Source: Zopfochytrium polystomum
Taxonomy: Eukaryota; Chytridiomycota; Chytridiomycetes; Chytridiales; Chytridiaceae
Direction: 5' to 3'
Assembly: GCA_025765615.1 (NCBI GenBank)
Contig: JAIVFJ010000130.1
Span: 123,512-187,511 of the forward strand
Length of the DNA: 64,000 nucleotides
The number at the start of each line of letters is the position of its first letter. Positions within the stretch are counted from its first letter, which is position 1. Both the position numbers and the translations under genes were made by a program. Positions 21,091 through 33,332 of this stretch are shown here, in pieces. Under the pieces are notes generated by a model. That model saw nothing but the letters and a program-made list of their open reading frames with translations, did no database searches and was not told where the DNA came from.

Positions 21091-22780
21091 ATGACAAAAG
21101 CGATGGGCCGCCGCACTCCTTCTACCGACGCCAACCACCGCAGCAACGGCGGTGGTCGCGACGGGACTGCCTCACCCTACGTTGACGAGCCGCCAGTCCA
21201 CCGTCACCGTCGCGGCAAGATCCCTCACCGCGTGCCAAAGCCATTTGTCGCCATCGCCTGCACAGCCATCATCGTCTCCGCCTTCTTCCTGCTCAACTCG
21301 GTCCCAACCTTGTACGACCGGGTCACACGGAGCATCACGCGCATCAACTTGTCCAAGCTTGAAGTCGGCTGGTCCGCCGCCCAAGACGTTTCCGACCACG
21401 ATCGGATGGTCGAGCGAGGGCTTCGGCGGATTGCGACGTCCGAGAGCGATGTGCGCTGGATGGACGAGAACGAGGTCTGTGCTTGTTTTCAAAGCGTGTA
21501 GCTTAACACCACATCAAGATATCCAACATTGTTCGAAGCGGAGCCAACTTTATGGACATCACGGACGAGGACTTGGACCCTGTCTCTTCAGAATATGTCC
21601 CGAAAACTTTCGGTAAGATTCCAGTACTTCCTTCCCCCCCCCCCCCCGGCTTCCCCAAAAAGTTCATCTGTTCCAAACCCAAAAAGAATTCCCCACAACA
21701 ACTTCCTTCCAATCCATCACCGCAGCGATCACCGCCAACATGTCCACCTCGTCCTTGGAAGCCTGGTTCTCCGCCTTCAGCACCAACTTTAGAGACCGCT
21801 CCTTCCGCTCATCGGCTGGATCGGACGCATCGGACTGGCTCTTTACCCAGGTGATCGACGCCTCGATGAACCGCCCGCCGCGGATGAAGAGTAAGACGCA
21901 GGTCGAGGTGAAATCGTTCCGACACGCATGGCCGCAGGCTTCGGTGATTGCGAGGCTCGACGGGAAAGTCGACGTCGCCGAATGGGAGCAGCCGGCCGTG
22001 GTTCTTGCAGCACACATCGATTGTAATGCTCCCCGCACACACCCCCACCCCTTCGCTTTGTGTCACACTTGACAGCCGCCGTCTAACCTCTTTTTTGTTT
22101 CTTTAGCGGAGGGCCTTGACGGATCATCCACCAGCGGAAACCCAGACGGCGCCGCCGTCCTCTTTGAATCCTACCATGCACTCGTGGCTTCTGGTTTCAG
22201 TCCGAAGCGCCCCATCGAGTTCCACTGGTACGCCGCGCACGCGGGCGGGCTCCTCGGCTCGCAAAAAATCACCAGCGAGTACAGGCGGGCGGGCAAACCA
22301 GTCCTCGGGGTGCTCGCCGTCGACCCTCGACGCAGTCTAGCGGGGCTCAGCACAAGAGATAGTCCCGAAAAGGATGCGCCGCTGGAGCGGTTCTTGAAGC
22401 GGGTGGTGGAAGACTATTCAGATGGTCCGTGGGTCGGTGTGAAGTGCGGGTGAGAACTGGTTTTGTAGAGGATCTTTCTTCATGCCAAAACGGATTGCTC
22501 ATTATCCATTTCCCCAAAACACAAATAAACCTTTGAAAAAAGGTTCGCGTGCTCCGACCACATCTCGTGGAGGAAAGCCGGGTACGCTTCAGCGCTCCTC
22601 GCAGATTCTGCGACGTGAGTCACTTTCACTTTCCATCGCCGAGCGGTAGATCTCCTTCTCACCTTCGCCGAATCGTACCCCACCTGCAGGTCCGCCAAGA
22701 CCGACGATAATCCATCCGTGAACATGCTGCGATTCGCAAAGCTGGCAATCGCGTCTGCAGTCGAACTGAGCCTCTTTTGA
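21091..22780 (+). CDS. Membrane-anchored M28-peptidase-like protein A (catalytic Glu pair lost)
   Basis: Six exons: 21091-21474, 21519-21612, 21687-22022, 22107-22449, 22543-22614, 22690-22780; 439 residues. A cytosolic His/Arg-rich N-terminus is followed by one TM segment (residues 51-70, FVAIACTAIIVSAFFLL), so the protein is type II. The rest aligns with M28 aminopeptidases (Aap/LAP). His269 lies in AAHID, Asp285 in the G-x-P-D-G-A-A helix start, Asp344 in LAVDP and His392 in CSDHISW; all match zinc ligands. Active M28 enzymes have the general-base and zinc-ligand Glu-Glu of YAAEEGGLLGS. Here it reads YAAHAGGLLGS (His316-Ala317). It is therefore probably a non-hydrolytic pseudo-peptidase with a vacuolar, secretory or cell-surface lumenal domain. 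First of three tandem copies. Confidence 0.85.
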
Positions 22781-23437
<657 letters not shown>

Positions 23438-23570
23438 GGTAAATGGTTGCTCACACTCACGTGACAGGCACCGCATTAACAAATATGCAAAAAACAGTCT
23501 CCGACACAAACGAAGAACGAGAAGACGACGGCAACGACTTTTTTGTCTTGCCGCCCTGCCGCCCTTCAAA

Positions 23571-25334
23571 ATGTCTGCCACACACAAAAGCACCACCACC
23601 CCCACCACCACCAACACCACGACTGCTACCCCTTCGCCCCTGGAGCACCAAAAACACCTGCAGCCGGACCACCAGCTGCAGGTGCTGCAGCGGCTCCCTG
23701 CAGGTGCTGCTGCTGCTGCCTCCTCCCACCACCGGCTCCGACCACAAAGCCGCCGCGTCCCACTCCCCACGCCCTTTGTCGCCGTCGCGTGCGCTGCCAT
23801 CACCGTCTCCGCCTTGCTCCTGCTCAACTCCGCCCCATCCCTGTTCCGCCAGGCCTCGCGCAGCATCGCCCGCTCCGGCCTGTCCAAGCTCGTCATCAGT
23901 GGAGCAGCGCCGCCGCAGAATGCGGAGGACCCCCCGATCGAGCAAGGGCTTAGGCGGATCGCGACGTCGGAAAGCGACGTACTATGGATGGACGAGATCG
24001 AGGTCTGTGCTTTGTTTTTGTGTGGTGACCCAATCGTCTGGAAGCCTGATGCCATCGCTAGGTATCCGACATTGTTCGAAACGGAGTCGGTTTTATGGAC
24101 GTCACTGACGGCGACCTGGCCGCGATCTCGACAGACAGCCCTTACATCCCAAAAGCTTACGGTAAGGGGCTTGCCAAAGCTGATTGCAACGTCCCCTCAA
24201 ACCCACAACCCCAAAAGAGCTGCCCACCTCAACTTCCTTCCAATCCATCACCGCGGCGATCACCGTCAACATGTCCGCCTCGTCCTTGCAAGCCTGGTTC
24301 ACCGACTTTACCACTAACTTCAAGGACCGCTCCTTCCGCTCATTGGCCGGATCCGACGCATCGGATTGGATCTTCAACCAGGTGATCGACGCATCGATGA
24401 GCCGTTCAGGGCGGCTGAGGAGCAAGACGCACGTCGAAGTGAAGTCGTTCCGCCACCCCTGGCAGCAGGCTTCGGTGATTGCGAGGATGGACGGGCAAGT
24501 CGGTGCCGCCGAATGGGAACAACCGGTCGTGGTTCTTGCGGCGCACATTGACTGTAAGACTGCCCCCGCACCTTCATCGTCCACTGAAGTTCTTACCTGA
24601 CCTTGCTTCTCCAGCGAGGACTGTTGCGGGGCAGCCTTCCATCGGAGATCCAGATGGTGAGGATCAAAAAATCTTCCTCAGTTTCACCCAACATTAACAC
24701 ATACAACTCTCAAGCCGCCGGCGCCGCCGTCCTCTTCGAAGTCTTCCGTGCGATCCTGGCCTCCGGTTTCAGCCCCAAGCGCCCCATCGAGCTCCACTGG
24801 TACGCCGCGCACGCAGGCGGGCTCCTCGGCTCGCAAAAGGTCGCCGCCGAGTACAGGCGGGCGGGCAAACCCGTCCTCGGCGTGCTCGCCGTCGACCCGA
24901 GAGGCGGGCTGGCGGGTCACGACTCTGAGGATCGTGTCCTCGACGAGCCACTGGAGCGATTCATGCAGCGGGTGGTGGACGATTATGCAGATGGGCCGTG
25001 GACCGGTGCGCAGTGCGGGTAAGAATAGTTCCCTTAAAAAAATGGAAAGGGGGGTCGCTCAGTATTCATCCCACTCCCACTCCAAAACAGCTTCGCGTGC
25101 TCCGACCAGATCTCGTGGAAAAAAGCCGGTTACGACTCAGCGCGACTTGCAAACTCCACGACGTAAGTCTGTTTCAGTTTCACTCGTTCAAGGGTTAATC
25201 TTCTGTTCCTGGGTTTGAAATCGCCTTCTCGTGCTCCTTGCAGTTTCACCGAAAACGACGAGAATGCATCCGCGAACATTTTGCGTTTTGCAAAGCTCGC
25301 TGTCGCGTTCGTAGTGGAACTGAGCCTATTTTAA
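23571..25334 (+). CDS. Membrane-anchored M28-peptidase-like protein B (catalytic Glu pair lost)
   Basis: Seven exons: 23571-24002, 24062-24161, 24218-24553, 24615-24656, 24715-25018, 25091-25162, 25244-25334; 458 residues, all phases consistent. Thr/Pro- and Gln/His-rich N-terminus, one TM segment (VAVACAAITVSALLLLNSA), then the M28-like fold. The zinc-ligand positions His (AAHID), Asp (IGDPD), Asp (LAVDP) and His (CSDQISW region) can be compared. In this copy the last block reads CSDQ, so the final His is also changed. The catalytic site is again YAAHAGGLLGS instead of YAAEEGGLLGS. It has one more intron than gene A, placed inside the bridging-Asp loop. The C-terminus (NILRFAKLAV...ELSLF) is conserved in all three copies. 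Confidence 0.85.
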
Positions 25335-25565
25335 GCGCTGTTGCTGTTTGGTGTTGAAATGCGCTGCAGCGGGGCGCGTTCGTTGCTTGTTTGTTCCGAC
25401 GCCGCTGTTATACGCTTGGATGGAATGTGTAGAAATAAATATTGCGAGAGCTAAAAGACTGCTTCGTGCTGGTTCCTGCAAACTTTTTTGTCTCGGGATT
25501 GAAGGGAATGTTTTTTTCCCGAGCGCGGGCGGATTTCTTTGGAATTTCAGGGACGGAAGAAAATG

Positions 25566-25582
25566 CAATTGTGGTGGTGGTG
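25566..25582 (+). repeat. Target-site duplication, left copy
   Basis: CAATTGTGGTGGTGGTG here is repeated exactly at 26831-26847, immediately after the poly(A) of the LINE between them. Confidence 0.85.
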
Positions 25583-26830
25583 GCAAATTCCGCCTCCAAC
25601 TCTTTACGGAATCCCTCCCCACCCAATCTCGACTTCACCTTTGGTGCCCAAACGTCTACCCTGATGGGTTTTGCCGCCGTTGTTCAACTCACACGGAGAA
25701 CTTCTCCCACATTTTCCTTTGCCCTGTTGCTCAAGACGCCCTCCTTGCTGTTAAAAACTCTCTTGCCTCTGCTTTAGCGGCTTGCTCCCCTTCCGGCGAC
25801 GACCGACCACCCACCCCTCACCTGACCGCCCCCTTTTGGCTCGCTCTCCCGGAATTTTCCTCCTCTGCCAACGCACCTCTCAAATTCCTCACCCTTCTTC
25901 GTGGCATTATTCCTCAGTCCTTTTACGACACTCTCTACCACCACGATTCTTTCCCCGCCGCCAATGTTGTTACTGCCCTAGTGTGCATTTTTCACGACTT
26001 TCTGTTGGACGTCCACCGGCTCATCTGGCGCCCTCGCTGCGAAGAGACCATTCTCTGGGAGTTCGACCACGGCATCTCGCCTTCTGACAAGCGCCACCAG
26101 CGTCCACCCCGTTCCCCCACCCCACCCTCCTCCCCTTCGCCACCTCCTGCGTTGCCTCCTGCCGCACCCCCCGCTTCTCCACAACCATCCACTTCCCCCT
26201 CCTCCCTTCCTTCCACACCCCGGGTCTCACCCAGACCCTCCGCATCCCCTCCTCCTCATCAGCCTCCCGCCCGGCGACAGCGACAGCCTCGCACCCCTCA
26301 ATGCAACACATGCGGTCGCTTTCATTCCAACAACAATTGCCCTCCGGACTGGCTCCTCTCACGCAAGGGCATCCTAGCCTGGCGGCAACACTACCTTGGG
26401 TTACTCCGCCCCACCTTTGGCACCCTATGGATTCGCCGCACTGTTGTGATTCCCCAGCCTACTCCCGCGACAAGCGCTTCCGCGTTATCCCAATCCTGAA
26501 CCCCCTGACGTTTCCTGAGGATCTCCTCCCTGCTCACATTTTCCGCGGTGTTGCCATTTCCCATTTGCCTCCGCTCACCACCCTCTCCGCTGTCCACTGG
26601 ACACTCTCCGCAGGGCCTCGGCCCACCTTATTCTCTTCTTTTCTCTTTCCTTGGTTGTTGTTGCTTCTCTTCTTGTTGTTTGTTTCCTGGTAGCGTTAAC
26701 GGCTAGGGTGGCCTGTGCGTGGAGACACGCTTGGTTCTGTCAAGGTTCTTGGCTCCCTGCCATACCTGCGTGGCATTTCACTCTTCCCGTCACGCAGCTT
26801 CTGGCTGCGTGGAATAATAAAAAAAAAAAA
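25583..26830 (+). mobile_element. 5'-truncated non-LTR retrotransposon (LINE)
   Basis: The insert is bounded by a 17-bp direct repeat and ends in poly(A). Its first bases already encode the C-terminal zinc-binding part of a LINE reverse-transcriptase ORF: FTESLPTQSRLHLW, then a C-x2-C...H-x4-C knuckle (FCRRCSTHTENFSHIFLC). A proline-rich stretch of about 70 residues follows, then a second small Cys/His knuckle (CNTCGRFHSNNNC). The frame closes near 26499. The 3' UTR carries the block GGCTCCCTGCCATACCTGCG and a hairpin (CGCAGC-ttct-GGCTGCG) just before the A-run. The reverse transcriptase and endonuclease are missing, so this is a dead 5'-truncated copy. Confidence 0.85.
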
Positions 26831-26847
26831 CAATTGTGGTGGTGGTG
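26831..26847 (+). repeat. Target-site duplication, right copy
   Basis: An exact repeat of 25566-25582, directly following the LINE poly(A) at about 26816-26830. Confidence 0.85.
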
Positions 26848-26968
26848 TCTTTCCCTTCAAATGCCTTTCCCTGCACGCAAGAAATTTTCCTCGGACGCAA
26901 GCAACGCTTCACACTGAAAGAGGGCAGAATATATAATATTAATATAATACATAAAAACAGGACAACAA

Positions 26969-28930
26969 ATGGAACACCTCCACCTCCGTCTCCGACAAGA
27001 CGAGCGGTCGGGCGACAACGCCGGCACCACAGCCACAGCCACAGTCAGCCCGGCACTACCGCCCACCTTTCGCGAAGTCAATGCAGTCGGCGAGCGAAGC
27101 GTCTTCGGCGTCGCAAAGACCAACAATACCACCACCGCCACTGTCACTTCCATCGCCGTGACCACCGAGCGCTCGCCGCACCAGAAACAGCCAGAGCAGC
27201 GTCATGCGAATTTTGCAGCCCTGCGCCGCAGCCGCCGCAAGACTCATGCCCGCGTCCCTGCGTGCTTTGTCGCCGTCGCCTGCGCAGCAATCACCGTCTC
27301 CGCCTTCTTCCTTCTCAACTTTGCGCCTTCCTTGTACCACCGGGTCACACGTAGCATCGCCCGCACCGAGCTGTCCAAGCTTGTCGTAGGCGGGTCTGTC
27401 GCGCAAGATGCCTCCGATCAGAATCGGATGGTCGAGCAAGGGCTTCGGCGGGTTGCGACGTCCGAGAGTGACGTACGCTGGATGGACGAGAACGAGGTCT
27501 GTGCTTTCGTGTAACTCTGTGCGGGCCCAATCGATCACGCATCCTAAAACCCTGCGGAAGATATCCAATGTTGTTCGAAGCGGCGCCAACTTCATGGATG
27601 TCACCGACGGCGACCTGGACAATTTGTCGACAGACAGCACTCCAAAAGCTTACGGTGAGTACTCCGCCTGCTCTCCCCTCTCCACGTTAGAGTAGTAAAG
27701 ACCTCGTTCCATCGCGTTTCTCCAAAACCTGAATTTTTACCTTTGCCCCAAACCAAATCGCAAAAGAAATCCCCACTGCGACTTCCTTCCATTCAATCAC
27801 GGCAGCGATCACCGCCAACATGTCCACCTCGTCCTTGCAAGCTTGGTTCTCCAACTTCACCACTACCTTCAAAGACCGCTCCTACCGCTCATCGGCCGGA
27901 TCCGACGCTTCAGACTGGGTTTTCAACCAGATACTCGACGTTTCGTTGAGCCGCCCTGGGCGGCTGAGGAGCACGACCCAGGTGGAGGTGAAATCGTTCC
28001 GCCACGCATGGCCGCAAGCTTCGGTGATTGCGAGGGTGGACGGTCAAGCGGGTGCCGCCTGGGAGCTGCCCGCTGTGATTCTTGCAGCGCACATCGATTG
28101 TAGGTTCCTGCCCATTTCCGAGGCAACTTCCGACTAACAGCAATTTTTTTTTCCTGTTACCAGCCGTAGGAGACTCTGATGGTGAGCATCCAGCGGTTGC
28201 TTCCGTGCTCGTCTCAGACTGAACTCCCGTAAACTCCCCCCCACCTCCCCCCTCCGCCCCCCTAAGCCATCGGCGCCGCCGTCCTCTTCGAAACCTACCG
28301 TGCGATCCTGGCCTCCGGTTTCAGCCCAAAGCGCCCCCATCGAGTTCCACTGGTACGCCGGACACGCAGGCGGGCTCCTTGGCTCGCAAAAGGTGGCTTC
28401 CGAGTATAGGAGGGCAGGCAAACCCGTCCTCGGCGTACTCGCTGTCGAGCCCAGAGTAGGTCTAGCCGAACGAAGCACGGAGGATCCCATCCTTGACACG
28501 CCTCTGGCGCGGTTCTTGAATCGGGTGGTGGAGGACTCCCAAGGCGAGCCGTGGGTGGATGCGGAATGCGGGTAGGTTTGCCTTTGGAGCAGTTCTTGTT
28601 TTCTCTCTAATCGGGTTGCTAAAATTATTTTTTTTTTCTTTTTTTCCTCGCTTCGCCCCGAAAAACAAATCAACAATTGAAAAAAACAGCTTCGCGTGCT
28701 CCGACCACATCTCGTGGAAAAAAGCCGGTTACGATTCAGCTCGCCTTACAAACTCTACAAGGCAAGTCTCTATAACTTTCCATTTTGGGAGGGTGAATCT
28801 CCTTCTCGCCTTTGAAATTCACTCGATCACACCTCGTAGGTTCACCGAGAAGGTTGAGAATCCACCCGCGAACATATTGCGGTTTGCAAAGCTGGCCGTT
28901 GCGTTCGCAGTCGAACTGAGCCTGTTTTGA
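26969..28930 (+). CDS. Membrane-anchored M28-peptidase-like protein C (catalytic Glu pair lost; one frame break)
   Basis: Seven exons: 26969-27496, 27561-27654, 27767-28099, 28164-28181, 28267-28571, 28690-28761, 28840-28930. The last intron starts with GC (AAG|GCAAGT) instead of GT. The layout matches copies A and B: a long hydrophilic N-terminus (about 105 residues), one TM segment (VAVACAAITVSAFFLLN) and an M28-like domain. The ligand loops are AAHIDS, GDSD, LAVEP (Asp to Glu) and CSDHISW. The catalytic pair is replaced again (YAGHAGGLLGS). One extra C in the run 28334-28338 (five C instead of the four in copies A and B) shifts the frame just before EFHWYAG. As nothing else is broken, a consensus error is plausible, though early decay is possible. 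Confidence 0.8.
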
Positions 28931-30282
28931 GTGCTATTCGGCGAAAGCTTGGAACGTGCTCATTATGTTTATGTGCCACGACGCCTCTATTGTCCGTAGT
29001 CCTTGATGGAATGTGCATTAACAGGAGAGCTCCAGAGACGATCTTCTGCATATTAGTGTGTTCTCCCTATCTGTTTTGTTGAAGTCTGTTTGGCGAAAAT
29101 ACACAAGTGCGAAATGGCCCCGAATATCGGCCTTTTCACCTACAACGTGATTCCCCTCCTTCTCTCCCAGTTTTTCTCTGAAATGCCCCTTTCTATTCTC
29201 CACATGCAAAAGAAACGAAGCGAGCTGCTTCTTCGGTATTTGCTTTTTGCTCAGAGTCAGCAGCTCGACCCGTGTTCCTGACCCTGGAGAACCCACACCT
29301 GGATTCCCCGCCGCTTTTGGTTGGACAAATGGAGCTGAGAGCGATCACAAAAAGACCCGTCTCAGGCTGCGCCCTGCGACGCAGGAGGCTGGTTTACACG
29401 GGACTTCTGATTGCCGAAGGGGGCGATCCTCAACATTGGGGCGGCCTGAGCCTGTGGATCCACAAGGCGCGGGAAGAGATCCGGCAGCAACGGCCAGCTC
29501 CCCGTGAGAGGGATTACAGTGTTGCCACCGTTCGTTGGGAGGAGTGACTCGCCTTTAAAAGACAGACGGGCGCTTCAATCGCCACGGCGGTGCGGGTGTT
29601 TGCATAGGAAAACCGCCGATCCGTGCTTCTTTGCCTAAAACGACGAACGTTCCGCCAACTTTCGAGCATCCACTGTGTGAAATCTTCGTCGCTGGAACAA
29701 GCGATTGCTCGCCACCAGCACAGCTTGACAACTTTTAACTTCTCACACGCTCTCTTCCACCTCTGGAAGCACCCTCAGCGGCTTTTAACCATCACTATGT
29801 CTCTCAAACGCGCTATGTGACAGCAGCCATTGGCTGCCAGATGCAAACCACAAAAGGAGGCCCTGCAGCTTACCACGGCAGCTGCGCAGGTTCAACAGCT
29901 TCTCAACGTTCAACGCTGAACAAATAGCTCAGCTCTGTGGATCGCTCCCTCAGGTTTCAAGCAAGCGAGCACCTTCTCTTCGTCCGATTGCTCGTGGCCC
30001 CACTTTTTCCGCATTGGTTCAACAATGACGCCACAACCACCGAAAATGCCCAGTCAAAGAAGCGGGGCGGCACAGCAGGACCCAAAAAAGGAAGAAGAGA
30101 GACGAAGATAGCGAAAGACTGCGTGTGAGACAGAGAGACAAGACAGACAGACACAGCTCCCTGCGACTCGAGAGCGAATCGTCCCCGCTTCCCCACCAAA
30201 GAGTTCACAGCTACTACCTTGTGCCCCCCCTTCACGGGCCACACACACACACACACACTCTCTCTCTCACCTGTCGCACAAC
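28931..30282. other. Intergenic, one small unassigned frame
   Basis: No recognised gene. A 91-residue plus-strand frame at 29272-29547 ends RERDYSVATVRWEE and has no match I can name. An (AC)n run at 30239-30258 lies just upstream of the next start codon. Confidence 0.35.
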
Positions 30283-32491
30283 ATGCTTCGGCTCTACACG
30301 GAGGAGCGCTGGGCATCCTTCTCCCTCCAGAAGCAGCTGCTCATCGTCTTTTCCGTCTGCGTCGCCGCCTCGCTTCTGGCCGCAGAGATCGTCGCCCTCG
30401 TCTTCCTCATCGCATTTGGCCAGAACCTGACTGCCACCTCCTCGCGCGCCCTGCGCTCGCTGCTCGCCTCCAACGTTGCCAACGGCGTCGTGACGAATGC
30501 CGCCCTCCTGCTCGAGACAAACATCAACCGGGTCGTCTACTCCGGCCTCACCATCCTGTCCATCGCCGCCGGAGACGGATTCAGAAGCGACTACTCGACC
30601 AGCACTGAGGCCCCGTACTTTGACTCGCCGTCGACAATCGACCAACCGACGTTCATTTCCCCGACTGCGAGGTTAGACTCATTCCTGTCTTTCCCTTTGA
30701 CACAACCACCTTTCTTGTACATCATCATATCGGGTCGCCTAAACCTCCACAGCAAGCACCCAAACAAGACGATCTCGCTCACCCACTCCTCATGGATGCT
30801 CCCCACCGTGCAATACGGCGATCCCGCCCCAATCCTCGCCAGCGGCTCCGCCGAGGCCTCCGCGCGCGACGCCACCGCCCACACCGACGCCTTCACGCGA
30901 AACATCTACTTTGAAAACCCCGCCGTCCTCTCGGCCTACACCGGCCACGCCGCGACGGGCCTCTTCCGCCACTTTCCCGGCACCGGCGACTTGCTCAGCC
31001 CGACCTCGGGCACCTACGACCCGCGGCGGCGTCCGTGGTACGTCGACGCGAGCAAGTACACGGACCCCGATAGCGACTTTTTCGTCCAGCAACTCAAGCT
31101 GGGGATCGTCCCGACTCCGTCGCTGTACATCGTGACGGATCCGTACCTCGACTTTTCGGGGCGCGGGTGGTGCATCACGGCCGCGCGGATCTTTGAGGAC
31201 GCCACGCCGACCGGGCAAAAGCTCGGCGTCGCCGGGATGGACTGGATTTTGTCGGATCTGGCTGTGCCGATCAGGAAGCTGGCCGCGACGACGCCTGGGT
31301 CGTGGGTCGGCATCTTTTTGACGGACGCGAGCGGGACCGCTGTGGCGCACTCGGAATGGGATCTGTCGTCGGTGGCCGTGCAGACGCAAAAGGGATCGTT
31401 CACGGTTTCGAATACGACGCAGCCCAGGGTGACGGCGGAGTTGTGGGCGAATATCAGATCGTCCGGATTCGACATTGCTTCAAACAAGGATGCCTTCGGC
31501 TCGGCAGATTACACTGTTGAGTATAAGTCAATCTTTGTACAAATTCCGCCCTGTCTAACCCTTCAGTTCTTCCCCCTAAAACAGGACCCAGACGCGCCCT
31601 ACTCCAGCTACCTCATAATTTGGAAAACGATCTCAACACTCAACGGCAAAAACGAAACAACAAACCCCGGACCGACCTGGGTCGCCGTCGGAGCCTTCCC
31701 ACAATCAAACATCCAGCAACCCGTCACCGCCCTCCAAAACAACCAGCGCAGCTCGCTCGGCATCGCCGTCGGAATCTCGCTGGGTGTCTTTGCGGTCGTC
31801 ACGGCGATCGTGCTGGGAATGGTAGCGTGGATTTCGGCGGCGGCCGTAAAACCGCTGAACAAGCTGAGCACGGAGACGACGACGATCGCAAACAACATTG
31901 GGACGGGCGACCTGTTTGCGGGTGTCGGACGCACGGACTCGCTGAGCAGAGAGCAGGGCGGGTGAGTGCCCTCACGGCCTGTTGCTCCACTCGCTTATAT
32001 TAATCTGCCCTTCCCCTTACAGCCTTCGCCACCGCCTAAACCGCATCGACGAAGCCGAAGCCCTCACAACGCGCTTCTACGCCATGGTCCAAGCCATCCG
32101 CGAGGGCGCCTCCGCCTCATCGTCCTCCTCGACGTCGTCGCAGCTCAATGGCGCCGGCGGCCCTCCCCACCCAGGCTCAGCAGCGACCCGGCCGTCGGGC
32201 AACAACGAGCAGACGGCGGACAACGTATTCTTCAATAACGCCGGAATGCCACGGTGGAACGCGGCGGCGCAGGACCGCGGCGCGGTCGAGCTGCTACCGG
32301 ACGAGCCGCCGAGCTATGCCGTGCTGTCGCGCCGCGGCGGCGCCGGCGGTGGAGCAGGGACGGGTGGTGGGACGGGTAGTGCGACTGGAGAGGAAACGCC
32401 GTCCGTTTATGGGCCGCTGCCGTCGCCGATGAGTTCGGTGGTGGTCGGGAGCGCGACAAGCCGCGACGCGTTTTTGACGAGCTCGAGCTGA
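30283..32491 (+). CDS. Cache-type membrane sensor with HAMP-like linker, no output domain
   Basis: Start at 30283. Introns are likely at 30672-30752 and 31962-32023. A third near 31521-31584 is probable, but its donor is unsettled. The N-terminal 15 residues precede TM1 (QLLIVFSVCVAASLLAAEIVAL). An extracytoplasmic domain of about 400 residues follows, with the Cache hallmarks: a long helix (LASNVANGVVTNAALLLETN), YDPRRRPWYVDA and a PYLDFSGRGWCITAARIF strand pair. TM2 (GISLGVFAVVTAIVLGMVAW) leads into a HAMP-like segment (AAAVKPLNKLSTETTTIANN) and a helix (LRHRLNRIDEAEALTTRFYAMV). The last 140 residues are Ser/Gly/Pro-rich. Cache domains bind small extracellular ligands in bacterial chemoreceptors and kinases. 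Here no kinase, cyclase or signalling domain is attached, so a partner protein is likely. Ligand unknown. Confidence 0.75.
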
Positions 32492-33332
32492 TGCGGAGTG
32501 TTCGCTCGAGATGCGGATTCTATTATCGACTGGCGGGGAACTTTCCACTACTATATAGCGCGGATTTTTAATTCTTGGTTGCCTCTCCTTCCCCTCCCCA
32601 CACACGCATTCATCCTCTGTTTCCAGTTCCCATCTTCAGCTTTCTTTGCGGAAATGGTGTTCTTTCTCTTTCGCAACCCTTTATTGCCAGTCGTGAAATT
32701 TGCCTTAAATCCAGCTTTTCTTCGAGGTAGCCACACATCCGACAATCCTCTGATTTCTTATGATGCTTTCCATTCACCCTAAATGCCACACCTTTTTTTT
32801 CTCCTATACGTCCCTTCCCATTCAGGCGCCCTTCACCAATGCCCCTTCTTCGCTGAAATCTCTTAAGTCAAGGCAATAAAATGGCTCCAGTCGCTGCCCA
32901 AAGAAAAATCAGTCACACACAACAGCGAGATTACACACACGTTCATGGATTAGACGTCCACCAAAGCAGCTCACCATGGCAGTCCTCACCGTTTGAAGGA
33001 CTCTGAAACTCGACGAGGATTCGATGACGAAAAAGGAAGAGAAGTTGCTGGTTCCCTCACCCCCGGGCGGAGGACATCCGTGGACCCAACTCGGACCAGC
33101 GCGTCCCCAGACCGTCCCGTGCTGTGCCTTTTCCAATCTCCTTGTCATGGAGGGAGCATCTGATGGTTTTTCTCATCTCAGTCGATTCTGGGTATATGTT
33201 GTAGCATGCAGCGAAGAGAGGGGGCGGTGAAAAAGTGAGTGGACTCAGTCCATCCCTTGTCTCCTCCAAGTCCTGCCTGAGCAAGGTGGGCCTGCCGATC
33301 GCGGAAGAAACAAACACAAAAACAACTGAAGC
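32492..33332. other. Intergenic, no gene recognised
   Basis: No domain-bearing frame. It holds the 3' flank of the sensor gene and the upstream region of the next gene. Confidence 0.4.
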
